From the NCBI RefSeq assembly GCF_001458175.1, contig NZ_CYPW01000016.1:1-41953 (forward strand): DNA of 41,953 bases, read 5' to 3'. The notes beneath the pieces are model-generated. The model was not told the DNA's origin and did no database searches. It saw only the letters and a list, made by a program, of their open reading frames with translations. The translations under genes and the position numbers were made by a program. Of the stretch, positions 8,653 through 19,024 are shown one piece after another (position 1 is the first letter of the stretch; each line of letters starts with the position of its first letter). The DNA is from Shimia marina. GTDB lineage: Bacteria > Pseudomonadota > Alphaproteobacteria > Rhodobacterales > Rhodobacteraceae.

Positions 8653-9425
8653 TCAGATTTCCGGCCCCAGCCAGGCCTCACGCTCAATCGCTGCGAAATG
8701 CGTTGCGATTTCATCGGCATTCTGAAAACGATCCAGCACCCGATTCTGCCCCTGTTTCTTCAGCGGGCTGCTTAGCCCCTGCGCAGATACATCAAGAAAA
8801 GCAACCAGCTCAGCTTGGAGATCACCCTCTGACAGGCTGGCGTACTCCAGCTGCAACACAGGGTTGGGAAGCATCTCCAGATAGTGACTGAGCAAAAAGT
8901 CCTCGTTTTCCAAACGATTGCATTCGGCGGCCGCCCAAAACGGCGATATCTTCAGCTTGGGCGCAACAGGGGCTTGGGCTCTCGCCTCCGTCCAGCGGCC
9001 AGTTTCTTTCACCTGCTGACGCGAGGCAAACTGAGCCAGCTTATTGGTGCGCGTCACATATATGATCGCCATATCAGGTGATGCAGGGATAATCTCTTTG
9101 AACAATAACGGATGATGATGCGTGAGCATCTTGAATCCAATCCGCTTCCGTTTGCCCCTTGTCAACTTCGCAGCAAAGCGCGAAATGCGAGACGGTGCTG
9201 GCTTAGCTAAGTCTGCACCATCCATTGCCGCCGTCAGAAATGCTTTCGGCAGCGCATCACGAGCGCGCACCAGGGAAAGGTCTGTTATTTTCTGCCCGTT
9301 GTCGTCAATCTGCCAAGGGTCGAACAATTCGCCTCGGCAGAGCAAGTCTTGATGCGAGTTCAAGAGAGTCTGCACAAGCGTCGTACCGCTTCTTTCTTGC
9401 CCAAGAACCACGAAAGACGGCAAGA

Positions 9426-9429
<4 letters not shown>
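8653..9429 (-). CDS. Sulfotransferase family protein
   Basis: 258 residues. The N-terminus carries the PAPS-binding 5'-phosphosulfate loop [17 protein letters not shown] (residues 10-26), the hallmark of sulfotransferases. Further along, [19 protein letters not shown] fits the 3'-phosphate-binding region. It should transfer sulfate from PAPS to a hydroxyl or amino acceptor; the acceptor (glycan, lipid or small molecule) is unknown. The frame opens with TTG at 9429, overlapping the lepA stop in TTGA; a downstream in-frame GTG at 9411 is the alternative. Coupling to lepA suggests co-transcription, although a functional link is not obvious. Confidence 0.8.
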
Positions 9430-11228
<1,799 letters not shown>

Positions 11229-11317
11229 GATCCGGGATATGATAGGGAATCTTGTCTTGGTCAAGCAGCGCTGTAGGGTGCGGGGCGGGATATTTGGGGT
11301 AGAAGTGAGAATTTGCG

Positions 11318-12799
11318 GTGAACCAATTCAACAATCCGTTCGAAAGCCACACTGTAGACGATGTTATGCGACATCTCGCAGCGGAAGCCGCGTTACGCGC
11401 TCTACCGCAATTCGATGAAGACCTCATCCCTTTCGAGACACATGCCGACACAGCTAGAGCCGGCTTCATAGGACTGGCAATTGCTCGAGCGTCGCTTACT
11501 GCCGTAGTGCGCAATAGGTTCCAGGATGCTTTTGCGCACGAAAAAGTCTTAAGCGCCGCGAAGTACCTTCGCTTGGTGGAAGATGGGCCATGTAAGAGTA
11601 TTTTGGAGCGTGCCTTGGACGCTCAAACGCACACAAATCCAATTCTGTTGTTGGAGCGAATTCTGGATACGTTTGGCGAGTTTTCACTAGGGGACATGGT
11701 CGATCTCGCAGGAAAAAGAAACGACAACTTACCAAAACCAAGCCCCGATTTCTTTGACGGACCTGAACGAAACTTTGTTCTGCCGGATATCCATTCAACC
11801 GGCGAGGCATTCTTTTGGCAAGAGTTAGCTGAAGCAAGCGGCCTGCAAGCAGCATGGCGGTTTTGGCGCGACTGGTATACAGCCTTCTACTCGCGCTCTC
11901 CGCTCGACTGGGAACTCCAACGCCGCGTTGCATTGATCGAAGATGACATCTGGGATTCTGGCCCTGAGGCGGTTGCTGATGAAATCGAACGCATCCAAGC
12001 CCGCTATCTCGCAGATAAATTTCCTCTTGTAGAAACCGTCGACCTAAATCCTGACACAGGCAAATTTCGCGCCACCCCTACTCCTGTCGAAAATGCGCCT
12101 TTGATGTCTGCCTTACTCACGCAGATTTCTGACAATTTGGAAGACGCCATGGCTAGGCACAACGGCGTCACGGAAAACTCCAGTGAAGCAAGGAAAATTC
12201 GGCGGGTCGTGAATCGATATGGGAATGACCCTCAGCAAGCAGAACTGACGCTCACAACCGTAGCAAAAAACTTGCGACGGCAGTTGCATGAAACGCACGA
12301 GCTACCAGACAGCTCGGACAATATCGCGCTATTAAACTCGGTTGAGGACGGTGTTCGTGGCATTCGCGCGAACCACCCGGAGGTGGCGGCAAATCGAGAA
12401 CAGCTTGCACAAATCGCGTTTAAGGAACTGAACCCTGAAGATCGCGAAACACTTGAGAAGGCAGCGCCGGTTCTGTCAGCGATCAGCGAAGGCGCTATGG
12501 CCGAGGATTTTGCAGAAGACATTCCTGAGTTGATCAACGACGCATTGCTGCCCCTTCCATCTGGTGCGCCAAAACTGCCGGGGGCAGACGCCTCAACGCG
12601 TGTTTTTAACCGAGTCTCCAAAATGGCGTTGTTGGTCGATAAGACTAAGAAAGGACTTCAGAAGGGGGCGGAGGCCTTTGACAGCGATCTCGTCAAAACC
12701 ATTCGGCTAGCCGGGGTTACGGTCGGCCTAGGCGCAGGTGCCGTCGGATTTCTTTATAAGCTAGTTGAAATCGGCCTTCGTATGTTGGGCGTGATTTAG
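11318..12799 (+). CDS. Unrecognised 493-residue protein
   Basis: Starts at GTG ([10 protein letters not shown]). Residues about 1-150 are helix-rich and hydrophilic. A tryptophan-rich patch at about 160-215 ([20 protein letters not shown], then [16 protein letters not shown]) resembles segments I have seen in hypothetical proteins of other alphaproteobacteria, often next to mobile or phage-like genes, but I cannot name a family. The middle is largely alpha-helical and acidic. The C-terminus has a run of small hydrophobic residues ([20 protein letters not shown]) that could be a single membrane helix. It is monocistronic, opposite to lepA, and followed by the repeat-rich region 12800-13302. 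Function is unknown. Confidence 0.8.
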   Translation: MNQFNNPFESHTVDDVMRHLAAEAALRALPQFDEDLIPFETHADTARAGFIGLAIARASLTAVVRNRFQDAFAHEKVLSAAKYLRLVEDGPCKSILERALDAQTHTNPILLLERILDTFGEFSLGDMVDLAGKRNDNLPKPSPDFFDGPERNFVLPDIHSTGEAFFWQELAEASGLQAAWRFWRDWYTAFYSRSPLDWELQRRVALIEDDIWDSGPEAVADEIERIQARYLADKFPLVETVDLNPDTGKFRATPTPVENAPLMSALLTQISDNLEDAMARHNGVTENSSEARKIRRVVNRYGNDPQQAELTLTTVAKNLRRQLHETHELPDSSDNIALLNSVEDGVRGIRANHPEVAANREQLAQIAFKELNPEDRETLEKAAPVLSAISEGAMAEDFAEDIPELINDALLPLPSGAPKLPGADASTRVFNRVSKMALLVDKTKKGLQKGAEAFDSDLVKTIRLAGVTVGLGAGAVGFLYKLVEIGLRMLGVI

Positions 12800-12840
12800 A
12801 AACCACCGAGAGCCGCGCCTGAGCCTGGGAGGAAGCGAAT

Positions 12841-12886
12841 GCGCCCTCCCGTGGGGAGGGTCGGGCGCGGCTCGGCGGAGCCGAGC
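12841..12886. repeat. Double-hairpin dispersed repeat, copy A
   Basis: First hairpin: GCGCCC (12841-12846) pairs with GGGCGC (12863-12868), with TCCC/GGGA able to extend it inside. Second hairpin: GCTCGGC (12870-12876), loop GGA, GCCGAGC (12880-12886). The core AGGGTCGGGCGCGGC is shared exactly with copy C at 16344. REP-like intergenic element; no transposase is nearby. Confidence 0.7.
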
Positions 12887-12893
12887 TGTAGGG

Positions 12894-12978
12894 GGCCTTT
12901 GTTGAGGAGCGGCAACAGAGGATCACGCCCGGCACCGAGGGCGGCTGTCAGGTTGGCAAACCGCTCTCCGCAAAGGCC
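12894..12978. repeat. Long-range imperfect inverted repeat
   Basis: GGCCTTTG (12894-12901) and GAGCGG (12907-12912) can pair with CAAAGGCC (12971-12978) and CCGCTC (12961-12966), enclosing about 48 bases. It sits between repeat copies A and B and may be part of the same larger folded unit. Confidence 0.5.
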
Positions 12979-13010
12979 CAGCTCTTATCTCACTCGGCCA
13001 TGGCAAAATC

Positions 13011-13064
13011 GCACCCGCCCTGGGGGGGCAGGGTCGGGTGCGATCCGGATCACAGGTGATCCGG
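13011..13064. repeat. Double-hairpin dispersed repeat, copy B
   Basis: First hairpin: GCACCC (13011-13016) pairs with GGGTGC (13036-13041), with CCCTG/CAGGG inside. Second hairpin: CCGGATCAC (13045-13053), loop AG, GTGATCCGG (13056-13064). The AGGGTCGGG core is conserved with copies A and C. The second stem differs in sequence but stays perfectly paired, and the outer pair has changed together from GCGCCC/GGGCGC to GCACCC/GGGTGC. Confidence 0.7.
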
Positions 13065-13094
13065 GTAAGGGGTAGCGTTAAGAGCCGAGCTAAA

Positions 13095-13198
13095 AAGAGC
13101 GCGTGTTGGGTATTGCGCTGCACCCCGATCATGCCTTCGTGAGCAGTGTGACAGGCCCTTGTCACGCAGATAGAAAGAAAATAGAACACGCCGCTCTT
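13095..13198. other. Candidate structured RNA or folded DNA element
   Basis: AAGAGCGCGTGTT (13095-13107) pairs with AACACG-C-CGCTCTT (13185-13198), a 13-bp stem with one bulged base closing about 77 bases. Inside is the hairpin GTGACA (13148-13153) with TGTCAC (13160-13165). Read on the minus strand, the closing arm ends GCGCTCTT followed by TTTAGC, giving a five-T run like a terminator tail. It does not match the SRP RNA, tmRNA or RNase P landmarks I know. Whether it is transcribed is unknown. Confidence 0.4.
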
Positions 13199-13302
13199 GA
13201 ACCTGCCCTCGGCAAGCCCAAGATTCTAGACCAATCATACTTCGACTATTAAGCTACCCGGAGCGATGCTGCTCTGGCAGCCAATCATCAAGGAACTCTC
13301 CC

Positions 13303-14961
13303 ATGCGCCGTCGTTTGACCACATTGATGTGTGCGGATCTGGTTGGCTATTCCGCCCTCATGGGAGAAAATGAGGCGCTGGCTGTGGCCTCCGTTCAGGA
13401 GCTGCGCAAAACCCATCTGGAGCCTGTCGCGGCCATCCATGGCGGTGAGGTGCTCAAGCGTATGGGGGATGGCTGGATCCTGTCGTTCCCCAGCGTGGAA
13501 GAGGCATTGGACTGCGCCGAAGAGGTGCAGGGCAATCTGGCCGATCACAAGGTGATCAAGCTGCGCATTGGCTGTCATATCGGCGAGATTGTCGAAGATG
13601 AGGCGGATTTCTACGGCAATGGCGTCAACATCGCGCAGCGCATTGAGACAGAAGCGCCTCCCGGTGGGGCCATGTTCTCCGAAGATCTGTTCCGCCAGCT
13701 CTCTGAGGCCCGTCAGCAGGAACTCAGCGATGTGGGCATGTTCAATCTCAAGAATATCGCCACCCCCATGCGCCTCTATCAATGGCGCCCGGCCAACCTG
13801 ACAACGGCGCCCAACACAGGCACGCTGCCCACCATCGGCTTTGAGAGCTTTGTCGCCGCCCCAGATACGTCGGAGACCGCCGCCGTGGCACAGGATCTGC
13901 ACGATGGTATGGTGCAGCTCTCCATGAAACGCACCGGCATCACCACAGTGGATACCGCCAGCGTTGAAGCAACCCCTACCCTGTTTCTGGTGCATGGTCG
14001 GCTTCGTGTCGCGGGCAATCGGGCCCGTTTCACCGTCTCCCTGATCCTGCGCCGGGATATGACCACGCTCTGGACCGAAAGCTACGATGGGGATCTGGAT
14101 GACCCCTTTGCATTTGTGGATGAGATCCTGCCAACGGTGAGTTCCGATCTGCGCATGCAGACCATCCAATATGATGGCAACCGGCTGGCACATCTGAAAA
14201 ATTCGCAACTGAGCGTCTCTGAACTGCGCGCCCGCGCCGCCGGACTGTTTTTAAAACAAACACTGCCCTCCTGGGAGGAGGGCTATGCGGCGCTGGACCG
14301 TGCCGTGCTGCTCAGCCCAAAAGACGGCATGTCACTGGCCATGCGCGCGCAAAGTCGCCTGAACCTGGCCAACATTCGCTTTCAAACGCTGAGCGAGCCG
14401 GAACTGACCGAAATCGGGCAGGATCTGGATGTTGCCATCGCAGAAGCGCCCAACAGTGATTTTGTCTTTTGGGCGCGTGGGGCCTATCGCCTGCGGGTGC
14501 TGCGCGATCTCAAAGGCGCGGCGGCAGACATCGAACATTCGCGGCGCATCAACCCCACGTTCCTCGGCTTTGTGGACTTGCTCACGCAATTGGCGCTGCT
14601 TGAAAGCAAACCGCAAAAAGCGGTCGAGGCGCTGGCAAGCTATGTGCAGAGCAGCAGCAATGATCCGTTTCGCGTAACCCGCCTCGCCTTCACCTCACGG
14701 GTCTATCTGGCTGCGGGCGATTATGCGATGGCGCGTGTGACCGCACTGGAAGCGGCCGATCTGCGTCCCACCGACCGTGGCTTGCAATTGCTCAAAGCGC
14801 TGGCCTGTCACAAGACTGGTGACGCGCGCGGGCTTGCGGCGGCGCGCCGGGCCGCGGCGACGCTGCCCAAACAGCCCTCGATCGCCATCAACGAATTGGC
14901 CCTGCCCGAAGAAATGGCATGGATCAACGCTGCGCTACATCCAGAGGCCGAACCACTCTAA
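13303..14961 (+). CDS. Class III adenylate cyclase with TolB-like and TPR-like regions
   Basis: 552 residues. The N-terminal catalytic domain (about 1-165) starts MRRRLTTLMCADLVGYSALM and keeps all expected cyclase residues: metal-binding Asp12 and Asp56 (RMGDGWILSF), adenine-specifying Lys52 and Asp102, and transition-state Asn109 and Arg113 in GNGVNIAQRIE. It should therefore make cAMP from ATP. Residues about 175-300 look like the TolB/FlgO-like domain common in such cyclases (LFLVHGRLRVAGNRARFTVS). The C-terminal 250 residues are helical and TPR-like (DRAVLLSPKDGMSLAMRAQS). No membrane segment is evident, so it is probably soluble. The stop overlaps the arsJ stop by two bases on the opposite strand. 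Confidence 0.88.
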   Translation: MRRRLTTLMCADLVGYSALMGENEALAVASVQELRKTHLEPVAAIHGGEVLKRMGDGWILSFPSVEEALDCAEEVQGNLADHKVIKLRIGCHIGEIVEDEADFYGNGVNIAQRIETEAPPGGAMFSEDLFRQLSEARQQELSDVGMFNLKNIATPMRLYQWRPANLTTAPNTGTLPTIGFESFVAAPDTSETAAVAQDLHDGMVQLSMKRTGITTVDTASVEATPTLFLVHGRLRVAGNRARFTVSLILRRDMTTLWTESYDGDLDDPFAFVDEILPTVSSDLRMQTIQYDGNRLAHLKNSQLSVSELRARAAGLFLKQTLPSWEEGYAALDRAVLLSPKDGMSLAMRAQSRLNLANIRFQTLSEPELTEIGQDLDVAIAEAPNSDFVFWARGAYRLRVLRDLKGAAADIEHSRRINPTFLGFVDLLTQLALLESKPQKAVEALASYVQSSSNDPFRVTRLAFTSRVYLAAGDYAMARVTALEAADLRPTDRGLQLLKALACHKTGDARGLAAARRAAATLPKQPSIAINELALPEEMAWINAALHPEAEPL

Positions 14962-16214
14962 ACCGCGCGCAGCCGTTTTGCCGCCCACCAACTGAGCGCG
15001 GACATCACTGAAGCTGTCAACAGACAAAGCCACAAGCCGCCGATCTGATAGCTGAGGCCTGAGAGCAAGGTGCCGAGCAGCCGCCCAGCCGCGTTAGACA
15101 TATAGTAAAATCCCACATCCATGGTGACCCGTTCGTCTGAGGTGAAGGCGAGGATCAGATAGCTGTGTACCGAGGAGTTCACAGCAAAGACAAAGCCAAA
15201 CACCAACAGCCCCACGATCAGAATGGCGGTGAGCATTGCGGAGGTGTCAAGCATCAGCACAGCGGCGGTGAGCGCCAGTGGGATCAGGGTGAGGTAGCCA
15301 ACCCAATTGATGGCTTTGCCGACCACCTCATCGGTGCTGGCATTGGCGGCTTTCAGGATGCGCGGGGCGTTGCCCTGCACCGCGCCGTAGAGGATGATCC
15401 AGACCGCCATGAAGATGCCGATCATGAAGAAGGCTTCGCGGCGGCCCTCGGCGGTGCCATCAGAGAGCACCGCGTTGAAATAGACCGGGATGCCCACCAC
15501 AAACCACACGTCGCGCGCGCCGAACAGGAACATGCGCGCCAAGGAGAGGCGGTTCACATTGGGGTCTTTGGAGAAGACCTGCGAGAACTTGGCCTTTTTG
15601 GAGCCCTGCGGCAGGCCTGAGGGCATGAAGGTCACCACCCCTGCAAGGATCACCGCGAGGATGGTGGCCATGCCCCAGACCGAGGCCTGAAAGCCCCAGA
15701 GCGCCAGCAGCGCGGCACCCAGAAAGAAGCCGCAGCCTTTGACCGCATTCTTGGAGCCCGTGAGCAACGCCACCCAGCGGAAGAGCTCGCCGCCCTCTTT
15801 GGGGGCGAGCAGTTTGACCGCCGACTTTGAAGACATTTTGGAGAGGTCTTTGGCGACGCCGGAAGCCCCCTGCACGCACATCACAAAGATCACGGAAGCG
15901 GTGACACCCCATACCGGGTCAAGCTGTGCCAGAGCGATCAGGGCGGCGATCTGGATGGTGAGCCCCGCATAGAGCGTGGAGGTCAGCCCAAAACGCGCAG
16001 CGATCCAGCCGGCGGAGAGGTTGGTGACAATGCCCATGACCTCGTAGAGCAGGAACAGATAGGCCAGCTGGATCGGGGAGAAGCCCAGCCCGTTGAAATG
16101 CAAAAGCACCAGCATCCGCAGCGCGCCGTCAGTGAGCATAAAGGCCCAATAGGCGGCGGTGACGGTGATATAGGCCGCGAGGCCGTCTGGTTTCTGGGTT
16201 TGGGCGTTGGTCAT
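14958..16214 (-). CDS. arsJ: Organoarsenical efflux MFS transporter ArsJ
   Basis: 418 residues with the twelve-helix pattern of the major facilitator superfamily. It is recognised as ArsJ by sequence style (AYITVTAAYWAFMLTDGALR, VQGASGVAKDLSKMSSKSA) and by being downstream of an ars-type GAPDH gene. In the known pathway GAPDH makes the unstable 1-arseno-3-phosphoglycerate from arsenate and glyceraldehyde 3-phosphate, and ArsJ exports it. The ATG at 16214 has AGAGG six bases upstream. Unlike the rest of the operon it is separated from gapdh by 171 bases holding a double-hairpin repeat, which could alter its expression (inference). Confidence 0.92.
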   Translation of the reverse strand: MTNAQTQKPDGLAAYITVTAAYWAFMLTDGALRMLVLLHFNGLGFSPIQLAYLFLLYEVMGIVTNLSAGWIAARFGLTSTLYAGLTIQIAALIALAQLDPVWGVTASVIFVMCVQGASGVAKDLSKMSSKSAVKLLAPKEGGELFRWVALLTGSKNAVKGCGFFLGAALLALWGFQASVWGMATILAVILAGVVTFMPSGLPQGSKKAKFSQVFSKDPNVNRLSLARMFLFGARDVWFVVGIPVYFNAVLSDGTAEGRREAFFMIGIFMAVWIILYGAVQGNAPRILKAANASTDEVVGKAINWVGYLTLIPLALTAAVLMLDTSAMLTAILIVGLLVFGFVFAVNSSVHSYLILAFTSDERVTMDVGFYYMSNAAGRLLGTLLSGLSYQIGGLWLCLLTASVMSALSWWAAKRLRAV

Positions 16215-16323
16215 GGCGGCCTCTGAGGGGCGCGCCCGAGCCTAGGTGGGCGCAAGGAACAATTGGAATTGCCACCCGGGCGACACAACAATCTACACCT
16301 GAGGTTGATGCAACGTCGCACAT

Positions 16324-16374
16324 GCGCCCTCCTTGGGGGGGGGAGGGTCGGGCGCGGCCCGTGCCTGCGGCACG
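16324..16374. repeat. Double-hairpin dispersed repeat, copy C, inside the ars operon
   Basis: First hairpin: GCGCCC (16324-16329) pairs with GGGCGC (16350-16355). Second hairpin: CGTGCC (16360-16365), loop TGC, GGCACG (16369-16374). It shares AGGGTCGGGCGCGGC with copy A. It lies between the gapdh stop (16386) and arsJ. A related-looking motif, GAGCCTRGG, occurs at 16238 and at 12821 near copy A. Confidence 0.7.
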
Positions 16375-16385
16375 AGCCATTAGAG

Positions 16386-17396
16386 TTAGAGGCTGGCGAG
16401 CACCATGCGGGTGACATCCGCCAGACGGAAGGCATAGCCCCACTCGTTGTCATACCACGCATAGACTTTCACATGGCGGTTGTTGACCACGCGGGTGGAG
16501 AGCGCATCAACAATGGTGGAGCGGTCATCATTGGTGAAATCACAGCTCACCAGTGGGCGGGTTTCATAGCCCAGAATACCGTCCAGTTCGCCTGCGGCGG
16601 CTTCGGCAAAGAAGGCGTTGACCTCCTCGACCGTGGTGTCGCGGCTCACGTCAAAGACAATGTCGGTGAGCGAGGCATTCAACAGCGGCACGCGCACGGC
16701 GTGGCCGTCGATCTTGCCGTCCATATCGGGGAAGATCTGGATGATTGCCTTGGCGGATCCGGTGGTGGTTGGAATCAGGGAATTGAGAGCAGAGCGGGCG
16801 CGGCGCGGGTCTTTGTGGGCGCGGTCCACGATGGTCTGCGTGTTGGTCACGTCGTGGATGGTGGTGAAGCTGGCCTGCTCGATGCCCAGTTTTTCGCGGA
16901 TCACCTTGACCACCGGCGCGATGCAGTTGGTGGTGCAGGAGGCGGCGGTGATGACCCTGTGAGTGGCCGCATCATAGGTGGCGTCATTCACGCCATAGAC
17001 GATATTGGCCACGTCTTCCTCTTTCACAGGGGCAGAAACCACGACCTTTTTCACACCCGCGTCAAAGTAGGGCTGCAATTTGGCGTTGGTTTTAAACACA
17101 CCGGTGCAATCCACCACCAGATCAACGCCCAGCTCTTTAAGCGGGAGCTCTTCGATCGACCAAGCTTCGGTTTTGTGCATCTGGTGGCCGTCGATGGTGA
17201 TGCTGTTTTCATCATACGCAAAGTCAGCACGCCAGCGGCCGTGGACCGTATCAAACTCCAAGAGATGCGCGTGCAACTCGGCATCGCCGGAGGGGTCGTT
17301 CAGCAGCACGATTTCGGCATCCAGACCGAGGTCAAAGAAGCTGCGGATCACCAGCTTGCCCATGCGGCCAAGGCCATTGATTGCGATTTTGGTCAT
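16386..17396 (-). CDS. ArsJ-associated glyceraldehyde-3-phosphate dehydrogenase
   Basis: 336 residues, the normal GAPDH length. The NAD-binding motif INGLGRMGKLVIRSF is at residues 6-20, and the catalytic cysteine is Cys154 in AASCTTNCIAPV. The segment LLNDPSGDAELHAHLLEFDT differs from housekeeping GAPDH but fits the arsenic-linked subgroup. In this operon its role is probably to use arsenate in place of phosphate, forming 1-arseno-3-phosphoglycerate for export by ArsJ (established for characterised homologues, inferred here). The start has GAAGGA about eight bases upstream, only a few bases after the acr3 stop, so it is co-transcribed with acr3. Confidence 0.93.
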   Translation of the reverse strand: MTKIAINGLGRMGKLVIRSFFDLGLDAEIVLLNDPSGDAELHAHLLEFDTVHGRWRADFAYDENSITIDGHQMHKTEAWSIEELPLKELGVDLVVDCTGVFKTNAKLQPYFDAGVKKVVVSAPVKEEDVANIVYGVNDATYDAATHRVITAASCTTNCIAPVVKVIREKLGIEQASFTTIHDVTNTQTIVDRAHKDPRRARSALNSLIPTTTGSAKAIIQIFPDMDGKIDGHAVRVPLLNASLTDIVFDVSRDTTVEEVNAFFAEAAAGELDGILGYETRPLVSCDFTNDDRSTIVDALSTRVVNNRHVKVYAWYDNEWGYAFRLADVTRMVLASL

Positions 17397-17408
17397 AAAT
17401 CAGATCCT

Positions 17409-18458
17409 TCAGGATTGTGTTGGAAACCAGCCGCGGGTGCGGTTGGCGAAAGCAACAAGGCTGAGCATCACGGGCACTTCCACCAGCACACCGACAACGG
17501 TGGCGAGTGCGGCACCCGAGCCAAGGCCGAAGAGCGAGATGGCCACAGCCACCGCCAGTTCAAAGAAGTTGGACGTGCCGATCAGCGCGCAGGGGGCGGC
17601 GACCTCAAAGGGCACTTTCCAGAGCCGCGCTGCGCCATAGGCAATGAAGAAGATGCCGTAGGTCTGGATCAGCAGCGGGATGGCGATCAGCAGGATGTTG
17701 AAAGGTTGACTGAGAATGGTCTGCGCCTGAAAGCCGAAGAGCAACACCACGGTCAACAACAGGCCACCCACAGAGCTGGGGCGCAGGCGGTTGCGGAAGG
17801 CCTCAACCGCCGCCTCACCGCCCTGCCCCATCAGGCGCTTGCGGGTGATGTAGCCGGCAATCAGCGGCAACAGGATGTAGAGCACGGCCGACAGGATCAG
17901 GGTTTCCCACGGTACAGTGATATTGGCCACGCCAAGCAGGAAGGCCACGATGGGCGCAAATGCGATCACCATTATCAGATCGTTCACGCTGACCTGTACC
18001 AGCGTGTAATTGGCGTCGCCTCGCACAAGGTTGGACCAGACAAACACCATCGCTGTGCAGGGCGCCGCGCCCAGCAGGATCACCCCGGCGAGGTATTCAC
18101 TGGCGGTTTCCGGATCTATCCAAGCCGCAAAAACATGCTCAAAAAACAAGACGCCCAGCGCCGCCATGGAAAAGGGTTTGATCAGCCAGTTGACCACCAA
18201 AGTGATCACCAGCCCTTTGGGTTTGCGCCCCACATCCGTCAACGCGCCAAAATCAATGCCGACCATCATCGGGTAAACCATAGCCCAGATCAGGACGGCA
18301 ACCGGCAGGTTGACAGAAGCCACTTCCAGCGCTGCAAGACTGCCAAACACGGCCGGAAGACCGCTGCCAAGCAGCAATCCTGCAGCAATTGCAAGCGCGA
18401 CCCAGAGCGACAACATACGTTCAAAAGTGCCCAAACCGGCACTCCGCTGATCAACCAT
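17409..18458 (-). CDS. acr3: Arsenite efflux permease, ACR3 family
   Basis: 349 residues from the ATG at 18458, one base after the arsC stop; a longer in-frame reading would overlap arsC by 77 bases and is unlikely. About ten hydrophobic helices are visible. ACR3 signatures include [18 protein letters not shown], the essential cysteine in [16 protein letters not shown] (Cys134), and [20 protein letters not shown]. It exports arsenite from the cytosol using the proton gradient, completing the route that begins with arsenate reduction by ArsC. It belongs to the operon arsR-arsC-acr3-gapdh-arsJ. Confidence 0.93.
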   Translation of the reverse strand: MVDQRSAGLGTFERMLSLWVALAIAAGLLLGSGLPAVFGSLAALEVASVNLPVAVLIWAMVYPMMVGIDFGALTDVGRKPKGLVITLVVNWLIKPFSMAALGVLFFEHVFAAWIDPETASEYLAGVILLGAAPCTAMVFVWSNLVRGDANYTLVQVSVNDLIMVIAFAPIVAFLLGVANITVPWETLILSAVLYILLPLIAGYITRKRLMGQGGEAAVEAFRNRLRPSSVGGLLLTVVLLFGFQAQTILSQPFNILLIAIPLLIQTYGIFFIAYGAARLWKVPFEVAAPCALIGTSNFFELAVAVAISLFGLGSGAALATVVGVLVEVPVMLSLVAFANRTRGWFPTQS

Positions 18459-18459
18459 T

Positions 18460-19008
18460 TCACCCAAGGGTCTTCTCCCTATGTTTCCGAATAGCCGTGA
18501 GAATATCCTCACCATCCCGATTGCCGATGTCTTCAAGCCTGGATTTCAATGCCACAGCATTCAGCCCATCCATGGGCAAATTCACGAAAGCCGAAATCCG
18601 GTTACGCAGCATCCGGTACGCCTCTGAAAAGGCAACGCGCTTTTCAGCCTCAGATCCCTGCATCACTGCGGGATCGGGCATCCCCCAATGCGCGGAGATC
18701 GGCTGTCCGGGCCAGACCGGACACTCTTCCTGCGCGGCCTGATCGCAGACAGTAAAGACAAAATCCATATGCGGACCATCGGCAATTGCAAACTCATACC
18801 AACTTTTGGAGCGGGCAAAGCTGGTGTCATGATTGAGCCGCTGAAGCAGATCCAATGCATATGGGTGTGGGCGCCCCTTGGGATGCGACCCAGCGGAAAA
18901 TCCTTTGAACCGCCCCATGGCCTCACGTTCGAGAATGGCTTCTGCAAGAATGGAACGCGCAGAATTGCCGGTACAGAGAAACAGCACATTGTAGGTTTCT
19001 TGTGTCAT
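18460..19008 (-). CDS. arsC: Arsenate reductase, low-molecular-weight phosphatase fold
   Basis: 182 residues from the ATG at 19008, which has GAGGG seven bases upstream; the open frame continues further but runs into arsR and lacks homology. The active-site loop is CTGNSARS (Cys12 to Arg18), the C-X5-R-S motif of the LMW tyrosine phosphatase-like reductases. A second cysteine lies in [19 protein letters not shown], and HWGMPDPA supplies the acid loop. It reduces arsenate to arsenite for export by Acr3. The C-terminal extension of about 45 residues ([19 protein letters not shown]) is typical of the longer alphaproteobacterial form. Confidence 0.92.
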   Translation of the reverse strand: MTQETYNVLFLCTGNSARSILAEAILEREAMGRFKGFSAGSHPKGRPHPYALDLLQRLNHDTSFARSKSWYEFAIADGPHMDFVFTVCDQAAQEECPVWPGQPISAHWGMPDPAVMQGSEAEKRVAFSEAYRMLRNRISAFVNLPMDGLNAVALKSRLEDIGNRDGEDILTAIRKHREKTLG

Positions 19009-19024
19009 AGCTGTGCCCTCTTCA

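Larger units (their letters stand above)
12800..13302. other. Gene-free, structure-rich intergenic region
   Basis: No protein gene is supported in these 503 bases. The region is dominated by inverted repeats: two double-hairpin repeat copies, a long-range pairing at 12894-12978 and another at 13095-13198, each listed separately. The last 100 bases before 13303 should hold the promoter of the cyclase gene; the ribosome site GGAACTC lies just before its ATG. Confidence 0.7.

Noticed and set aside
13095..13198. SRP RNA (4.5S) or 6S RNA identity for the folded element
   Set aside because: The SRP core motif GGTCAGG...GGAAGGAAGCAGC is absent and the 6S bubble layout is not evident; kept only as a structured candidate.
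16263..18494. 743-codon plus-strand frame opposite gapdh and acr3
   Set aside because: Antisense shadow; the minus-strand genes are confidently identified by active-site motifs and spacing.
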